A DNA stretch of 40,629 nucleotides, from the IMG/VR virus record IMGVR_UViG_3300028800_000179, positions 1 through 40,629 of that record. One strand, given 5' to 3'. Each line of letters begins with the position of its first letter. Positions within the stretch are counted from its first letter, which is position 1. This DNA comes from a virus. Below, one piece after another: positions 21,421 to 27,887 of this stretch. The notes under the pieces were generated by a model. It did not search any database and was not told where the DNA came from. It was given only the letters and a program-made list of their open reading frames with translations. A program made the translations under genes and the position numbers.

Positions 21421-22565
21421 ACTCATGCGTCGTCATTTTTAACCGCAACGCGCTCCAGTCCGCGAAAGGTTGGATACACATCGTGCCCAAGGGCGAGCTG
21501 CCGAACCGTGAGGCCGGCATCGTCCAGGTGCTCGATGATGAATCGCTGGCCTCGATTTTCGCCGGCATCGAGAAGGACAAGAACCGGCTCGGCGACAAAT
21601 GGCCGGGCATTTATGCCGGCCGTGAGCATTTCATTTACAACAGCGAACAGGACAGCGAAGCGCTGGCATGGTTCAAGGATTTTGAAATTCGCGGTGACGG
21701 CATCTGGGCCAAGGATGACGGCATGACCGACATCGGCACCGATGCCCTAAAGAATCGCCGTTACAAATTCACCAGTTTTGTCGCGGACCGCTCCGACCTG
21801 AAAAAGATTGAAGGCAACCGGTACCGGGTGATGCGGATCGAGACGGTCGGATTCACCAACCAGGCGAATGGCAAGGAACTGCTCACGCCCATCACCAATC
21901 GCCAGGGTGCCGCTGTCCCATGTCCGGATTGCGGAACGCCAATGAAGCCAATGGCCGGTGACAAAATGTTCTGTCCGGACTGTGGAAAAACTCTCGCTGA
22001 CGCTGGCGCGTCGGCGGCCAACCAAAAACAAGCAACCAAGAATAAAATGAAAAACATCGCAACGAAACTTGGTCTCGCCGCCGAGGCAAGCGAAGACGCC
22101 ATCCTCGCGGAAGTGACCAAACTGACCAACCGTGGTGACATCAGCTCCGCTGACCTCGTCACCCTTCGCGCCGAACACAAGACTCGCGGCGAACAAAACC
22201 AAACGCTCCTGGGCGAGCAAGTTGACGGGCTTCTGGCCGAGCACGGCATCAAGGACGAAAAGGTCATGAACCGGCTCAAGCCGGTTTTGTCCGGGCTGAA
22301 GGATCGCGCCGAACGTCTGGAGACGCTGGCCGACTTTGGTTTCAAGCCGGTCGCGCCCGGCAAGACCACACCGGCAGCGCGCGTGCTCAATCGCGGCGCC
22401 GGCGGCGCCGCTGCGCAAACGGAAACCACCGACGAAGCGACCGCCCTGGTCGTGGAACAGGAACGCGCGACGAAAGTCATGAACCGCGCCAAGGAAATCT
22501 CGAAGGAAACACCGACGATCAGCCTGGCCACGGCCACCACGATGGCGGCAAAGGAAATCAAATAG
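21417..22565 (+). CDS. Mu gpI-like head maturation protease with scaffold C-terminus and inserted zinc ribbon (382 aa)
   Basis: Residues 1-160 match the Mu gpI protease layout (GWIHIVPKGELPNREAGIVQ; later TALKNRRYKFTSF-like DALKNRRYKFTSFVA and IETVGFTNQANG). Residues 169-189 form a zinc ribbon with Cys169, Cys172, Cys186 and Cys189 (CPDCGTP ... FCPDCGKT), which I do not expect in this family. The rest (211-382) is a charged helical scaffold. Met211 (ATG 22047) is preceded by a typical leader of this genome, so a separate scaffold is probably also made. It is coupled to the portal gene by ATGA. Confidence 0.8.
   Translation: MNSCVVIFNRNALQSAKGWIHIVPKGELPNREAGIVQVLDDESLASIFAGIEKDKNRLGDKWPGIYAGREHFIYNSEQDSEALAWFKDFEIRGDGIWAKDDGMTDIGTDALKNRRYKFTSFVADRSDLKKIEGNRYRVMRIETVGFTNQANGKELLTPITNRQGAAVPCPDCGTPMKPMAGDKMFCPDCGKTLADAGASAANQKQATKNKMKNIATKLGLAAEASEDAILAEVTKLTNRGDISSADLVTLRAEHKTRGEQNQTLLGEQVDGLLAEHGIKDEKVMNRLKPVLSGLKDRAERLETLADFGFKPVAPGKTTPAARVLNRGAGGAAAQTETTDEATALVVEQERATKVMNRAKEISKETPTISLATATTMAAKEIK
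22047..22565 (+). CDS. internal in-frame start: probable scaffold protein (172 aa), Mu gpZ counterpart
   Basis: Within the protease gene, CCAACCAAAAACAAGCAACC and AAGAATAAA precede ATG 22047. This A- and CAACCA-rich leader is the same type that precedes the major capsid and other late genes here, although it lies inside a reading frame. The product would be the helical scaffold only (MKNIATKLGLAAEASEDAIL and onwards). Mu makes its scaffold Z from an internal start in gene I, so the arrangement has precedent. Confidence 0.6.
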   Translation: MKNIATKLGLAAEASEDAILAEVTKLTNRGDISSADLVTLRAEHKTRGEQNQTLLGEQVDGLLAEHGIKDEKVMNRLKPVLSGLKDRAERLETLADFGFKPVAPGKTTPAARVLNRGAGGAAAQTETTDEATALVVEQERATKVMNRAKEISKETPTISLATATTMAAKEIK

Positions 22566-22608
22566 GCGCCATTCCGAACCACAACCATCAACCATTACAT
22601 ATAAAAAT

Positions 22609-23052
22609 ATGAACGTAGAACTGAATCCTGGCCAAAGCGACACGCGCGTTGGCGATCTCACACTGCCGGGCAACTCGAATCTGACCGGCAAGGAAAATCT
22701 TCTCTGGAAGATTGTAAACATCGCTGGGCTTCCGGGTTTTGACCTGCCCAACTCCGTGGACGATGAAGCGGTCTTCATTGGTGCATCGGGCGACATCCAG
22801 GGCAATCCCTGCGCCGCCGAGGCGCCGAGCCTGGACGGGAACTGCCGGGTGATGATTGACAGCGTGAACGCGATCAATCCCGGCGACAAACTGGCGCTCT
22901 CCCCGAACAATTGGGGAATGCTCTACAAGCCTGCCGCCGGCGCCGGCGCCCATCAATACACCTTCATCGCCGAGGAAGCCGTTGCGGCCGGGGCCGTGCT
23001 GGTGAATCCCGTCAAAGTGCGGCGCATCCCGGACCGCGCATTCAATCTCTGA
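22609..23052 (+). CDS. head decoration-type protein (147 aa)
   Basis: The protein is rich in small beta-type residues, with IVNIAGLPGFDLP in the middle and IAEEAVAAGAVLVNPVKVRR at the end, resembling DUF2190-type capsid accessory proteins that lie between scaffold and major capsid. The leader (CCATCAACCATTACATATAA) lacks a Shine-Dalgarno site. The assignment rests mainly on position. Confidence 0.6.
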   Translation: MNVELNPGQSDTRVGDLTLPGNSNLTGKENLLWKIVNIAGLPGFDLPNSVDDEAVFIGASGDIQGNPCAAEAPSLDGNCRVMIDSVNAINPGDKLALSPNNWGMLYKPAAGAGAHQYTFIAEEAVAAGAVLVNPVKVRRIPDRAFNL

Positions 23053-23108
23053 TCAGCCAACTGACCAGCGAACCAACCATCAACCAAAACAAATAACCGA
23101 CTAAAATT

Positions 23109-24062
23109 ATGGCAGAATCAAGAATCGCCCAGTTGGCCGGCAGTCCGCTGCTCACCAACTTCGCAATCACCGTTAGCCAGCGGGCCATCCGGCCCGTTGG
23201 CCAGTTCATCGCGCCTCTTTGCGAGGTGCCCGACCTCAACTTCCGGTACAAAAAGTACACGGACAAAAACCGGTACCGCGTGCCGGACACCAAACGGCAG
23301 CCCGGCGGCAAGGTGACGCGCCTGGGCTTCACCGCCGATGATATGGCCGCGACGCTGGAGACGAACGCATTGGACTTCCCGATTCCGAACATCGAGGGAT
23401 TGTCCGATGAGCAGCTCGGCTTCTCGATCATGGAAGGCCAGGGCATCATTGCCGATTCAGCGGCCCTCGCGCTGGAGAATGAAATCGTGACAGTCGCGCA
23501 GACGGCGGCGCTGGCGTCGGCGCTGACGCAGGCTGTGGACTTCACCGACGACACAGTAGATCCGATCGCGTTGCTCGACAACCTCATCCTCTCCGTGCTC
23601 AAGGCGGCGAAGAACGGCGCGCCGGTGAAAATCCTCTTCGGGACCACGAAGTTCAAACAGTTCCGCAACAACAAAAACGTCAAGAGCCGCTACATCGTGG
23701 CGGCCGGCGGCGGTGCGGGCGGCAAATCGAGCCTGGGCACGGTATCGCCGACCATCGAGGACGTGGGCGGATTGCTCATGACCTCGCCGGAAGTGCAGCT
23801 CTCGATGATGGTCATCGATCAGGCGGCGCCGGGCGTGGCGGAGAACATCCAGTTCCTGCTGGACACGGTGGTAATTGTGTTCGCCTCCAATGGGACACCG
23901 AACCGGATGGACCCGTCCTTCATGAAGACGTTCGCCCGCATGGGCGGTTTCTTCAAGCCGGGCAATTACATGACGGAAGATCAGCGCGACCAGGTGCTCA
24001 AGATGGACTGGACCACGCTGCCGTCCGTCACGAATTCCGCCGCTGTTGGCGCGTTGAAATAA
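23109..24062 (+). CDS. major capsid protein (317 aa)
   Basis: The place after protease/scaffold and decoration genes, and the sequence layout, fit E-type coat proteins of the HK97 fold used by Mu-like siphophages: FIAPLCEVPDLNFRYKKY, then a long alpha region with ALALENEIVTVAQTAALASA, NLILSVLKAAKNG, and a C-terminal FARMGGFFKPGNYMTEDQRD. The leader is CA-rich (AACCATCAACCAAAACAAAT) with no Shine-Dalgarno. A strong UUCG hairpin follows the stop. Confidence 0.82.
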   Translation: MAESRIAQLAGSPLLTNFAITVSQRAIRPVGQFIAPLCEVPDLNFRYKKYTDKNRYRVPDTKRQPGGKVTRLGFTADDMAATLETNALDFPIPNIEGLSDEQLGFSIMEGQGIIADSAALALENEIVTVAQTAALASALTQAVDFTDDTVDPIALLDNLILSVLKAAKNGAPVKILFGTTKFKQFRNNKNVKSRYIVAAGGGAGGKSSLGTVSPTIEDVGGLLMTSPEVQLSMMVIDQAAPGVAENIQFLLDTVVIVFASNGTPNRMDPSFMKTFARMGGFFKPGNYMTEDQRDQVLKMDWTTLPSVTNSAAVGALK

Positions 24063-24068
24063 TCATGT

Positions 24069-24090
24069 GGGCGCCGCTTCGGCGGCGCCC
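24069..24090 (+). other. UUCG-tetraloop hairpin after the major capsid gene
   Basis: GGGCGCCGC (24069-24077), loop TTCG, GCGGCGCCC (24082-24090): nine perfect GC pairs on an extra-stable tetraloop, seven bases after the capsid stop. No T-run follows, so it more likely stabilises the upstream mRNA or pauses polymerase than terminates. Confidence 0.75.
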
Positions 24091-24121
24091 GCCAAACCGA
24101 AACCATCAATCGAAAAATAAA

Positions 24122-24598
24122 ATGAACTTCTTAAAACAAATTCTGGCAGTCATCTGCCTGCTCATCGGCCTGTTACTGATCGCGCTTCCGGCGCGCGCGG
24201 ACCAGCAGGGCGCCGCTCAAACATTCCTCAGCCCGACCAACATGCCGGCCATCATCACCGGCGGCGCAAACAGCAACGCCTTGAACAGCGTCATTGTTTT
24301 GCGCAAAGGCCAGGGCCTGGGATTGCAATGGCTGTTCAACGGCTCCGCCAGCACCAACACCGCCAATGGTGTCATGCTGCTCACCCCGAGCATCGATGGA
24401 ACCAATTACGACACCACATCGTGGGTCTTCTCGCGCCCGGCGATCGGGACCGGGACGACGGTGGCCACCACTAATTGGTCACCGCTGGCGCTGGCCGGTT
24501 ATTACTCGATAGAAATCACGGCCATGACCAACGCCAACCTTGGCGCGGTTTCGACCCTCACCAATCAGGGAGTCTTGTTTAATCGTCCGAATCTTTAA
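24122..24598 (+). CDS. exported protein of the virion operon (158 aa)
   Basis: MNFLKQILAVICLLIGLLLI, then ALPARA-D, is a Sec signal peptide. The mature part is rich in Asn, Thr and Gly (NMPAIITGGANSNALNSVIV, TNTANGVMLLTPSIDGTNYD) and looks all-beta. It sits between the major capsid and the gp36-like gene, where an exported product is not expected. GC hairpins flank the gene on both sides. No family is recognised; it could be a host-surface or late-acting envelope protein. Confidence 0.65.
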   Translation: MNFLKQILAVICLLIGLLLIALPARADQQGAAQTFLSPTNMPAIITGGANSNALNSVIVLRKGQGLGLQWLFNGSASTNTANGVMLLTPSIDGTNYDTTSWVFSRPAIGTGTTVATTNWSPLALAGYYSIEITAMTNANLGAVSTLTNQGVLFNRPNL

Positions 24599-24607
24599 AT
24601 CGAAGCA

Positions 24608-24633
24608 GGAGGGGGCGCCGAAGCGCCCCCTCC
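24608..24633 (+). other. GC-rich hairpin before the gp36-like gene
   Basis: GGAGGGGGCGC (24608-24618), loop CGAA, GCGCCCCCTCC (24623-24633): eleven perfect pairs. It also sequesters the only G-rich stretch near the next start, and no T-run follows. Together with the hairpin at 24069 it isolates the exported-protein gene in the mRNA. Confidence 0.75.
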
Positions 24634-24643
24634 GCCAATAAAA

Positions 24644-25087
24644 ATGTCCAACTGGATCACCATCGTAAAACTGGATCTGTACAACGCCAAGGCCGCGGTC
24701 CTGGTGGATGCGGCGGACAATGTGCAGCTGGGCGTGGGCCAGGCTTCGCGCAGCGCGCAGGTGATCGCGGATGTGACGACGGAGATTCGGCGCAAAATCG
24801 CCCGCGTCACAACGCTTGACCAGGACGTGACGAAGATTCCCGGCGGTCTTAAAAGCGCGGCGGTGGACATCATTGTTGCGCGGCTCAAAATTTCACTGGA
24901 ACAGGAACTCAGCCAGGACGAGCGCGACACGCTAAAGCGGCGTACCCAGGAGATCAACGACGTGCGTGACGGCAAGGATTTTGTTGACCCACCGGACAAT
25001 CCCGCGACGGAAACATTTGAACAGGCGCAGCCGGCGCCGTCGTTTGGCGATACCCCGTGCCGCCGGAAGAACCGGGAGAACGGCTGA
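24644..25087 (+). CDS. DUF1320 / Mu gp36-like head-completion protein (147 aa)
   Basis: The helical layout (VADVTTEIRRKIARVTTLD-type segment, then LKSAAVDIIVARLKISLEQE and TLKRRTQEINDVRDG) matches gp36 proteins, which adapt the portal to the tail. Position after capsid and before tail-completion genes agrees. The start follows CCAATAAAA without a Shine-Dalgarno site. Confidence 0.7.
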   Translation: MSNWITIVKLDLYNAKAAVLVDAADNVQLGVGQASRSAQVIADVTTEIRRKIARVTTLDQDVTKIPGGLKSAAVDIIVARLKISLEQELSQDERDTLKRRTQEINDVRDGKDFVDPPDNPATETFEQAQPAPSFGDTPCRRKNRENG

Positions 25088-25088
25088 T

Positions 25089-25877
25089 ATGTCAAACGCT
25101 GCCGACATTCTCCTCGATAAAAAGGTGATGCCGACCTGGCTCACGACGGATGACCTGCGCCAGATCGACGCCACGGTCCGGTCCCAATCCTTTTTCAGTG
25201 CGCAAACCATGCTCAATGATTTACTGGAAAAATATAAAGACCGCATCGGTGGCATTCTGAATCCGGTCCCGGCCGCTGGAGAGGCGACGACGCAGTTCAG
25301 TCCGGCTTACGTGCGCCAGGACATTAAACAATTTCTCCAGGAGATTGGCTACGCGCCGGCGCCCGAAGACGCCGGCACGCTCAAGGACCTCTCCAGCGAC
25401 GCGCGCATCAACCTGGTGATCAAGATGAATACGGAGCTGGCCCAGGGCCAGGGGCTTTGGATCGCCAACCAGAACCCGGTGATCCTCGACCAGTGGCCCG
25501 GCCAGGAATTGTTCCGGGCCGAAGGACGCAAGGTGCCGCGCGATTGGATTGATCGCTGGCGCCTGGCCGGCGCGCAGACCGGCGACCCGATCGGCACCGG
25601 CTGGACCATCGCCGGCGACCTGATGATTGCACTCAAGAACCATGACATCTGGAACTGGATCGGCTCCTCCGATTTGTTTGACGATGCGCTCGATGTGATC
25701 TGGCCGCCGTTCGCGTTCAATTCCGGGATGTGGGTGCGCGACGTGGACCGCGCCGAAACCGAGGCCATCGGTTTGCTCGATAAGGGCGAAGCGGCGCCCC
25801 AGCCGATGAGTATCGCCGACGCGCTGGCGGCGTTTGTGAAAAAGATTTCGGCGTTCGCCAAGGAGGTGGAGGCATGA
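25089..25877 (+). CDS. conserved phage head/tail-joining region protein (262 aa)
   Basis: The motif series VPRDWIDRWRLAG, MIALKNHDIWNWIG, then WPPFAFNSGMWVRDVDRAE is one I associate with a conserved protein of Mu-like phages near head-morphogenesis genes. The N-terminal third resembles short head-protein helices (DATVRSQSFFSAQTMLNDLL). A structural or minor head role is likely, but no biochemical function is known to me. It ends in an ATGA overlap. Confidence 0.6.
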   Translation: MSNAADILLDKKVMPTWLTTDDLRQIDATVRSQSFFSAQTMLNDLLEKYKDRIGGILNPVPAAGEATTQFSPAYVRQDIKQFLQEIGYAPAPEDAGTLKDLSSDARINLVIKMNTELAQGQGLWIANQNPVILDQWPGQELFRAEGRKVPRDWIDRWRLAGAQTGDPIGTGWTIAGDLMIALKNHDIWNWIGSSDLFDDALDVIWPPFAFNSGMWVRDVDRAETEAIGLLDKGEAAPQPMSIADALAAFVKKISAFAKEVEA

Positions 25878-26530
25878 GCGTGCTCAACGTCACCGTCAAT
25901 ACACAGCGCCTGGGCGAACTTGAACGTCAGGCGCTGGAGCTGGGCCAGAGCGTGCCGGCGCAGCTCGTCGCCGGCCGGGCCGCGGCGAATTATGTGCGTG
26001 ATTATCTTTTTGATCTCGATGCCGAACGCGCCAACCGGATGGGCGGCGAACGCACGCACTTCTATAGCCGGGCGGCCAAGTCGCTGACTGAACCCAAACC
26101 GGACGACGTCGGCGTCTCGTTTCTGATCACCCAGACCGGTTTTGCGCAGCGTCTGTACGGCGGCGTCATCACGGCCGGCAAAGGCGTTTCCAGCCGGACC
26201 GGCGAGCTGACCAAATACCTGGCATTGGCGGCCACGTCGGAAGCCTACGGCAAAACGCCCGGTGAATTCGACGACCTTGAATTCCGGCCAACACGCAACG
26301 GCGGGATGCTGGTGCAAGCGTTGCAGACCCAGATTGTGCGCGGCAAAAAACAGAAGGACGGCAGTCGTGATTTTTCAACCATCGCGGCCGGCGGCCTGGT
26401 GATGTTCTGGCTGGTACCCGAAGTCACGCAGGAAGCCGATCCGACCGTGCTGCCCTCCAATGAAACGATCGCCACCGCCGCCGCGGATGCCGAGGCGGGA
26501 TTCCTGGCACGTCATTTTGGATCCAACTAA
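25874..26530 (+). CDS. virion morphogenesis / tail-completion protein (218 aa)
   Basis: RAAANYVRDYLFDLDAERAN followed by ERTHFYSRAAKSLTEPKPDD is the layout of phage virion-morphogenesis or neck proteins, in which a helix with paired charges precedes a beta sandwich with FLITQTGFAQRLYGGVI. Position between gp36-like and gp37-like genes supports a neck or tail-completion role. Confidence 0.55.
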   Translation: MSVLNVTVNTQRLGELERQALELGQSVPAQLVAGRAAANYVRDYLFDLDAERANRMGGERTHFYSRAAKSLTEPKPDDVGVSFLITQTGFAQRLYGGVITAGKGVSSRTGELTKYLALAATSEAYGKTPGEFDDLEFRPTRNGGMLVQALQTQIVRGKKQKDGSRDFSTIAAGGLVMFWLVPEVTQEADPTVLPSNETIATAAADAEAGFLARHFGSN

Positions 26531-26532
26531 CG

Positions 26533-27018
26533 ATGCCCAACCTGCAAACATTTGATGATCTGACCAACGGCGTGAACGCGCGCGTGAATCAGGTGCTCGC
26601 CGCGATGCAGTTGGCCATTCCCGCGGGCAACTGGAATCAGATCGGCGTGCTTGTCCAGGATGCGCACGACGTCACCACCGAAATTGAAACGGCGATTCTA
26701 AAAATCGGCATGCTGATCATGATCAACATGCCTTCGTTCCGGAACCAGAACCTGCTGGCCACCCAGATCAACGCGAAGATTTCGTTCATCGTCGAGGTGG
26801 GTGAAAAACCCATCACCTGGCGTAACAATCCGCTGACGCTGCCGACCGCCAAGACCGTGGCGCAGACGATCGCGCGCGGGCTCCAGGGATTTAACGTAAC
26901 CGGATTTGAACCGCTGCGCGTCGTGGACGGCGAGTTCATCAACCTGAGCAAGGACAAACGCCAGGTCTATTCCATCCACGTGGAGACGCAGCAAATATTC
27001 GCACCACCACCTGTTTAA
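26533..27018 (+). CDS. DUF1834 / Mu gp37-like tail terminator protein (161 aa)
   Basis: This is a small alpha/beta protein with MLIMINMPSFRNQNLLATQI and INAKISFIVEVGEKP, then TVAQTIARGLQGFNVTGFEP and YSIHVETQQIF at the end, matching the general form of tail terminators that cap the tube at the neck. Mu places gp37 in the same slot. The family assignment is moderate. Confidence 0.6.
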   Translation: MPNLQTFDDLTNGVNARVNQVLAAMQLAIPAGNWNQIGVLVQDAHDVTTEIETAILKIGMLIMINMPSFRNQNLLATQINAKISFIVEVGEKPITWRNNPLTLPTAKTVAQTIARGLQGFNVTGFEPLRVVDGEFINLSKDKRQVYSIHVETQQIFAPPPV

Positions 27019-27048
27019 ACCGACAAAAACCAATAACCAAAAAACATC

Positions 27049-27612
27049 ATGCCCAATCCATTCATTGAAGAAGAAAAGGCGCTAGGGGCGCTCGTATCGT
27101 TTTTCCCCGAAGGCGCGGCGGTCGCCGCCGGCGGCGTGTGCAGCGCCGCAGCGATCCCCAATCCCAACGATCCGGGCTGGGTCCAGCTTTCCCGCGTGGA
27201 ATCCTGGGAACCCAAGCGCATGGACGTCAAATACCAGAAGGTCAAGGACAGCGCCATCGGGCGGCTGTTCCTGGCCAACGAAGTCGAGACCGACGGCTTT
27301 ATGGAATACAACTTCACCGTCAGCATCCTGCGCGGGCTGCTCGTGGGCATCTTTTTCCGCTCACAAAACTTACTGGGCAACGTCCAGCAACAGTTCGTGC
27401 CGGAACTGGGCATCGCGCCCCGCGGCTGGATCATCATGGTCAACAAGGACCAGGCGGGCACCATCGTGCTGGCCTGCAACCTTTGGGGCCGCATGAAATG
27501 CGATTCCTTCGGCAAAGGCGGCGGCGGCGAGCTGATCAAGCCGGCGCTGGTGTTCACCGATTACGAAAACGCCCTGAAGACCATCTTCCTGGGCAACATC
27601 CTCAATCCTTAA
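27049..27612 (+). CDS. tail tube protein (187 aa)
   Basis: Beta-rich sequence with WVQLSRVESWEPKRMDVKYQ, EVETDGFMEYNFTVSILRGL and a C-terminal ALVFTDYENALKTIFLGN fits a major tail tube subunit of a siphovirus. There is no sheath gene beside it, which implies a non-contractile tail. The leader CCAATAACCAAAAAACATC is of the CA-rich type seen before other abundant virion genes. Confidence 0.6.
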   Translation: MPNPFIEEEKALGALVSFFPEGAAVAAGGVCSAAAIPNPNDPGWVQLSRVESWEPKRMDVKYQKVKDSAIGRLFLANEVETDGFMEYNFTVSILRGLLVGIFFRSQNLLGNVQQQFVPELGIAPRGWIIMVNKDQAGTIVLACNLWGRMKCDSFGKGGGGELIKPALVFTDYENALKTIFLGNILNP

Positions 27613-27648
27613 CCGGCGCTGTCATTGGCCTGAAACGAAAGCCTTTTT

Positions 27649-27852
27649 ATGAGCGACAAACCGAACACGACACCGCCCGTCATCCCCGACATCCATAAGC
27701 CGCCGGTGGCAGCGCCAAAGGTGCTGCTGCCGGTCATTCCCGATGCGGCAAAACTGTCGCCCGGCGGCCGCATTGTAACCAGCGCCGACCAGGTGCCCAT
27801 GCCGGATGCCTTTAAAGAAGCGCCGCCGGCGCCCAAGCCTGCGGACGAATAA
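27649..27852 (+). CDS. small proline-rich protein (67 aa)
   Basis: The sequence is mostly Pro, Ala, Val and Lys (TTPPVIPDIHKPPVAAPKVL) and likely disordered. It could be a linker or an assembly cofactor of the tube. No family is recognised. Confidence 0.45.
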   Translation: MSDKPNTTPPVIPDIHKPPVAAPKVLLPVIPDAAKLSPGGRIVTSADQVPMPDAFKEAPPAPKPADE

Positions 27853-27887
27853 ACGAACTCCAGCCAACCCATTAAATAATCAAGACC

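Noticed and set aside
27049-27612. Tail sheath of a contractile (Mu-like myovirus) tail
   Set aside because: The protein is only 187 aa, the next genes are not baseplate genes, and a siphovirus tip set follows the tape measure.
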